Source: Archilochus colubris | Lineage: Eukaryota; Chordata; Aves; Apodiformes; Trochilidae | Reading direction: 5' to 3' | Assembly: GCA_023079485.1 (NCBI GenBank) | Contig: CM041097.1 | Coordinates: forward strand, 15,657,561-15,721,560 | Length of the DNA: 64,000 nt | In this document: one piece after another, positions 60,411 through 64,000 of the stretch | How the letters are laid out: each line of letters opens with the position of its first letter | How positions within the stretch are numbered: the stretch's first letter is position 1 | Translations under genes and position numbers: made by a program | Notes under the pieces: generated by a model | Database searches by the model: none | The model's input: only the letters and a program-made list of their open reading frames with translations | What the model was told of the DNA's origin: nothing

Positions 60411-60829
60411 GCCCTGTGCTGTTTTCTGTTGTTTTAGCAGAAACCAAACATAACTCATAAATACACAGGCAAGAAAAATAGAGCACGCTGGTTGCCAGAA
60501 AAACAAATTGTAACAGAACACAGAGGGGCCTCTCGCAGGGAGGAGGCAGGGAAGAAACACCTGTGATTTCCATTGAAAATCCCCTGATATCTGCATTCCC
60601 CCTTGTTCCTCTCCAATAAAAGCTCTCACATGCTCTATCTCTGACCCCAGGACAAGGTCATGATGTGAAGAGGTCCCTCCTTGTTGGACTTCTTGGAAGC
60701 AGCTCCGGGCTCTGGACCAGTGAATCACAGCATGCAGCTGAGGAGCACAGAGAGTGCCTGCCAATTGTCCTCATGTCATTGCTATGGTTATCTTCTAGTG
60801 CTCCACAGATGTTTGCCTGCTTAAAAAAC

Positions 60830-60880
60830 AAAAGAAAAGAAAAAAAAAGAAAAAAGAAAAGAAGCAAGGAGAGAGGAAGA
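60830..60880 (+). repeat. Polypurine tract
   Basis: Fifty of 51 bases are A or G, interrupted only by C at 60865. GAAAA-type units grade into GGAGAGAGGAAGA. Such tracts can form triplex DNA, but no function is implied here. Confidence 0.9.
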
Positions 60881-63800
60881 TGAAAACAAAACTTTAAATT
60901 TCCCCACTCCCTTGACTGTTAAACCACAACTGTTAGAAGACTTGGATGGAGGCAGAGCTCTTGTTGCTGATTGGATTTTGGACTGTGATGGTCCCCAGAG
61001 GTTCTGGTGGAAAGAAGATGCCCAGATGGCCCATTGTGCCTGCAGGGACATGTCAGGCACGTCCAGTGACAAGTGAGCAGGAAGCAGAGGTGGTACCCAG
61101 GATGTGTGCACAGCACTTGGATCAAGTCCTTTCTGCTTTGACCCTCCCCAGAGCAGAACAACCACAGGAGCTGTGTTCAGCCCTGTGCCATCCCCTGCAC
61201 CTCCCCATGATAAGGATTTTTGCATATATTTTTCCTAAAACTTTAATTACCATGTGAACTTTGAGCACTGAAATAAGTTAGGCAGAAGCAGCTGATATAG
61301 GTACCTCTGCACCACATCACAGGCACAGATCCTCTTGGAAGCTCTCAAAGATCAAGCTTCAGGGCTAGGAAAACTGCAGCAGAATGGCTCCTGGCTGGAT
61401 AAATAGCTAATGCAGTTGAGCTGCTTCCAGGAGCCCTCTTGGGAGAGTTGTGCACTGTAGACATTCTCACTGGGCTAATCACAGCCCTGAGCTTTAGCAC
61501 ACAACTCAAGCATTCAGTTTTCACCACTTACTCATGTAACCTCACCTGGAGGTGCCCTGGCAAACACCATCTTTAAACTGCCTGGTTACATCCCATGCTT
61601 GTGACTGTCATCCCCCAATTGCTCCTTGACCAAAGTACACAGGAAAGGTGAGACGTGAAGAAGAGCTGTGAGACTTAACATGGACCTGAACATGGCCTTC
61701 AAGCATTTGTTATGGTTGCTTTACAGCTTTTTCTGATTTAAAGGAGGCAAGAAGATAAAAGATGGGAGAGATAAGAGCTGTGGATGTAATTTGGATGAAC
61801 AGGTGATTTGTTAAGGAGCTGTTTCAAGTTACATTTGCTGCAGCCCTTGCACAGATATGTCCAAATGCCATGCAGGGACATCACAAGAGTGTTCATCTCT
61901 CCTGGAATCAACAGAAGACTTTTTCCATCAACCTACAAGAGCCCTGAATCACGAGTGTGCACGTCCTCAGCAGCAGCCCCAGCCCACCGAGCTTGGGGCT
62001 GTTACAACGGGACATGATCCACTAGCCATGGGGTAAAGAAGCTGCCCCTAAACAACATGGAAAGAGAAACAGCCTGAGGAAGAAGCTCCCCCAGTTATTT
62101 CATGGGTGGTAGGTTCAAGCACACAATGTTTTCAAGAACATTTTGTTGGGGTGGCTGGGTGTAGTTTCACAACAATACAATTTCCTTTGCAAAATGGGGT
62201 GAAAAATCCTTTTTGGGAAAGCAGACCTCAGCTCAGAATTGAAGAGAAAGGAGTCCTGCTATCAAAAGCACCATTGCCTCTCTCTGGAACATAATTCCCT
62301 GCACATAAAGAGCTCGATTCAGCAATACTTGTGATGCTTTGCTGACCTGGGGTCTCCAAATTGTTTGCCTTGCTCTAGGACAGGAAGAAAAGCACGGCTT
62401 GAAACTATTTGACAAGCCCTTTCTTTAGAGCTGCCTGATTTACCTTCCAAAGGGCAAAAGAGGGAGCTCATGCTACGACAAGAAGACAAACTATGTAATA
62501 GTTAAGAATTGCTTCTCAGAAGATTCCAATCTGGCACCTGAAGCTTCTCTGGTCTGGGCAGAGCTACCTGAGCATCTCCACAGCTGGGGGGCTTCCCACT
62601 GAAACACATTTCTTGCAACAACCAAAGGCTGTGTGAAAAATTTCCAGTTTTTTAAGAAGTTCTTGATTTGGGGTAGTCTTTGAAGTTTATCACTGAAGAT
62701 ATTCACAAATATTTTTGTTTCTTCCTTTCCTTCTCTTATCCGTCTCCCCCTACATGAGAAACACCAACACACACCAATCCAGCTGATGGAAAGAAACGGG
62801 CTTCAGGCTAGAGGTGAAATCATGAAACATTTTGGAATGTACTTCAGTAAATATTGGCTAAAACACTGAGGAAGTGGGTTTCTTTGCATCTTGGAGTGAA
62901 GCAAGTTGCTTTGATATGCAGTATTAAATGGTTTCCCACTTTTTGCACATACCACATCAGTATTTTGTTCAGTGCTACAGGGTGGGACATCTTCAGGTCC
63001 AAGACAGACCACTTAAAAAATGACCTTCTACAGATTTAAAAAGAGGAAAAAAACTTGAATCAACACCAAAAGATTCTGGGTAAAATTATGTGTATAAGAG
63101 CTGGCTGTGGGGTCAGTGCAATACTTGTGCTGCCTCAGCTTAGCCCTGAAGCTTGCAGAGATGTGGTGTGGCATCCCCAGCTTGTGCTTCTTCATTTGAG
63201 CTAATGTTACCACAGCCAGTCATTTGGGTTGGGTTCTCTTTCTAAGAAGTTCACTGTCCAAAGAGGGATAAAGGGTTCCTTTCTTCTGGGTAACATCTGA
63301 AATCACAGTCTGGGTAACAGGATACTGGTGGCTTCAGTTCTTCCGATAAGGGGGAATGCTTCTCTTTCTTGTTGTTGTTAATCCTGGGAGTGGGGATCAG
63401 TTGCAGTGCAGGTGTCTGATTTTCATTAAAATTGCAAATTGGACTGGATGCTTGATCAGATAACAAAGACATCATTGAAACCATGTGTCTTCCTTCAGCA
63501 GCAGAATGGGACAAGACAAAGAATTTCCCAGTGTGTGTCCACTTTTGCATATTTACTACAGAGCTCCAGTCTTAATACTTTGGTCATGGGTGAATAAATA
63601 GCTTCTAAGAAATGCCAACCCTATCAAACTTGCTGCAGCTTTGCAGCAGCTTTTGAGTTGAATAGAAGAATTACAGTATTAGCCCTTTGGGGAAAATACA
63701 GGCTGTTCTCAAAGGAAATCAATTAACTGTAGCATCTCTTTGGTCCCAATTCAGTGGATCTTCCCTTTTTATCAAAGCACTTAAGTGTTTTCCTAGCTTT

Positions 63801-64000
63801 AAGCATGAGCTTAAGTGTTTTGATGAACAAGGATGGACTTTCACACATGCTGCTGTCCTCTCTAGAATCAAGACCACGTGTTTTTTATCATGGGAAAGAG
63901 AAGGAGTTAGACAGAGGTTCAACGAGTCGTTCTGTTTGGAAAACACATGCAAAAAGTTTGTCTGGAGTAGGAAATAGTGGAGGCTAATGGCATATGCACA

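Larger units (their letters stand above)
57806..64000. other. Unique non-coding DNA to the window end
   Basis: No gene recognised. Contains an 18-A run at 57936-57953, the TATCC microsatellite, A/C-rich and purine-rich simple sequence at 60306-60410 and 60830-60880, and a 244-codon minus-strand frame (59839-60573) whose middle is Phe/Gly-rich because it reads through the A/C-rich patch. The rest shows short frames only. Confidence 0.55.

Noticed and set aside
1..64000. Endogenous retrovirus or LTR, CRISPR array, rRNA, CpG-island promoter
   Set aside because: No paired LTRs, primer-binding site, gag/pol motifs outside CR1, regularly spaced repeats, rRNA cores or extended CpG-dense region were seen on either strand.

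Overview
The window looks like bird nuclear DNA with no protein-coding gene that I can support. The strongest clue to the organism is the CR1 (chicken repeat 1) LINE copies. They carry the diagnostic avian 3' end, a run of ATTCTATG-type octamers directly after the sequence GAGGTCCCTTCCAACC, or its reverse complement on the minus strand. The DNA is CpG-poor, rich in TG/CA, and has scattered poly-T/poly-A runs, as expected for methylated vertebrate intergenic or intronic DNA. Order or species cannot be fixed from the sequence alone.

Layout: 1-6804 is unique non-coding DNA with an inverted repeat near 277-345. At 6805-7350 lies a 5'-truncated plus-strand CR1. A short CR1 3' stub (8375-8415) is followed immediately by a perfect 31-nt palindrome (8426-8456). 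About 8.5-20 kb is somewhat GC-richer unique DNA with a possible MIR-like relic. An old minus-strand CR1 remnant lies at 20252-20395, and a degenerate repeat family occurs twice (20961-21215 and 23358-23501). About 23.5-48.3 kb is unique DNA with a two-copy 60-bp tandem duplication (39352-39474), two G-quadruplex motifs (32360-32388 and 46806-46833) and a second MIR-like relic (47141-47190). The best-preserved CR1 copy, covering about half of the reverse transcriptase and the 3' tail, is at 48321-49713. From 49.7 to 57.1 kb the DNA is AT-rich and unique. A third, different-subfamily CR1 lies in minus orientation at 57161-57805, followed by a TATCC pentanucleotide microsatellite (58139-58187) and A-rich and purine-rich tracts near 60.3-60.9 kb.

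No genes work together here. The only recognisable coding information is decayed CR1 reverse transcriptase, broken by frameshifts and stops in every copy. All other open frames are ones I cannot match to a protein family, and most are short. I found no tRNA, rRNA, CRISPR, CpG-island promoter, LTR retrovirus or DNA transposon that would stand up. I did not find an undescribed biological system. The most distinctive observations are structural: the palindrome, the inverted repeat, the two-locus degenerate repeat, the G-quadruplex motifs, and the lesion pattern of the CR1 copies.
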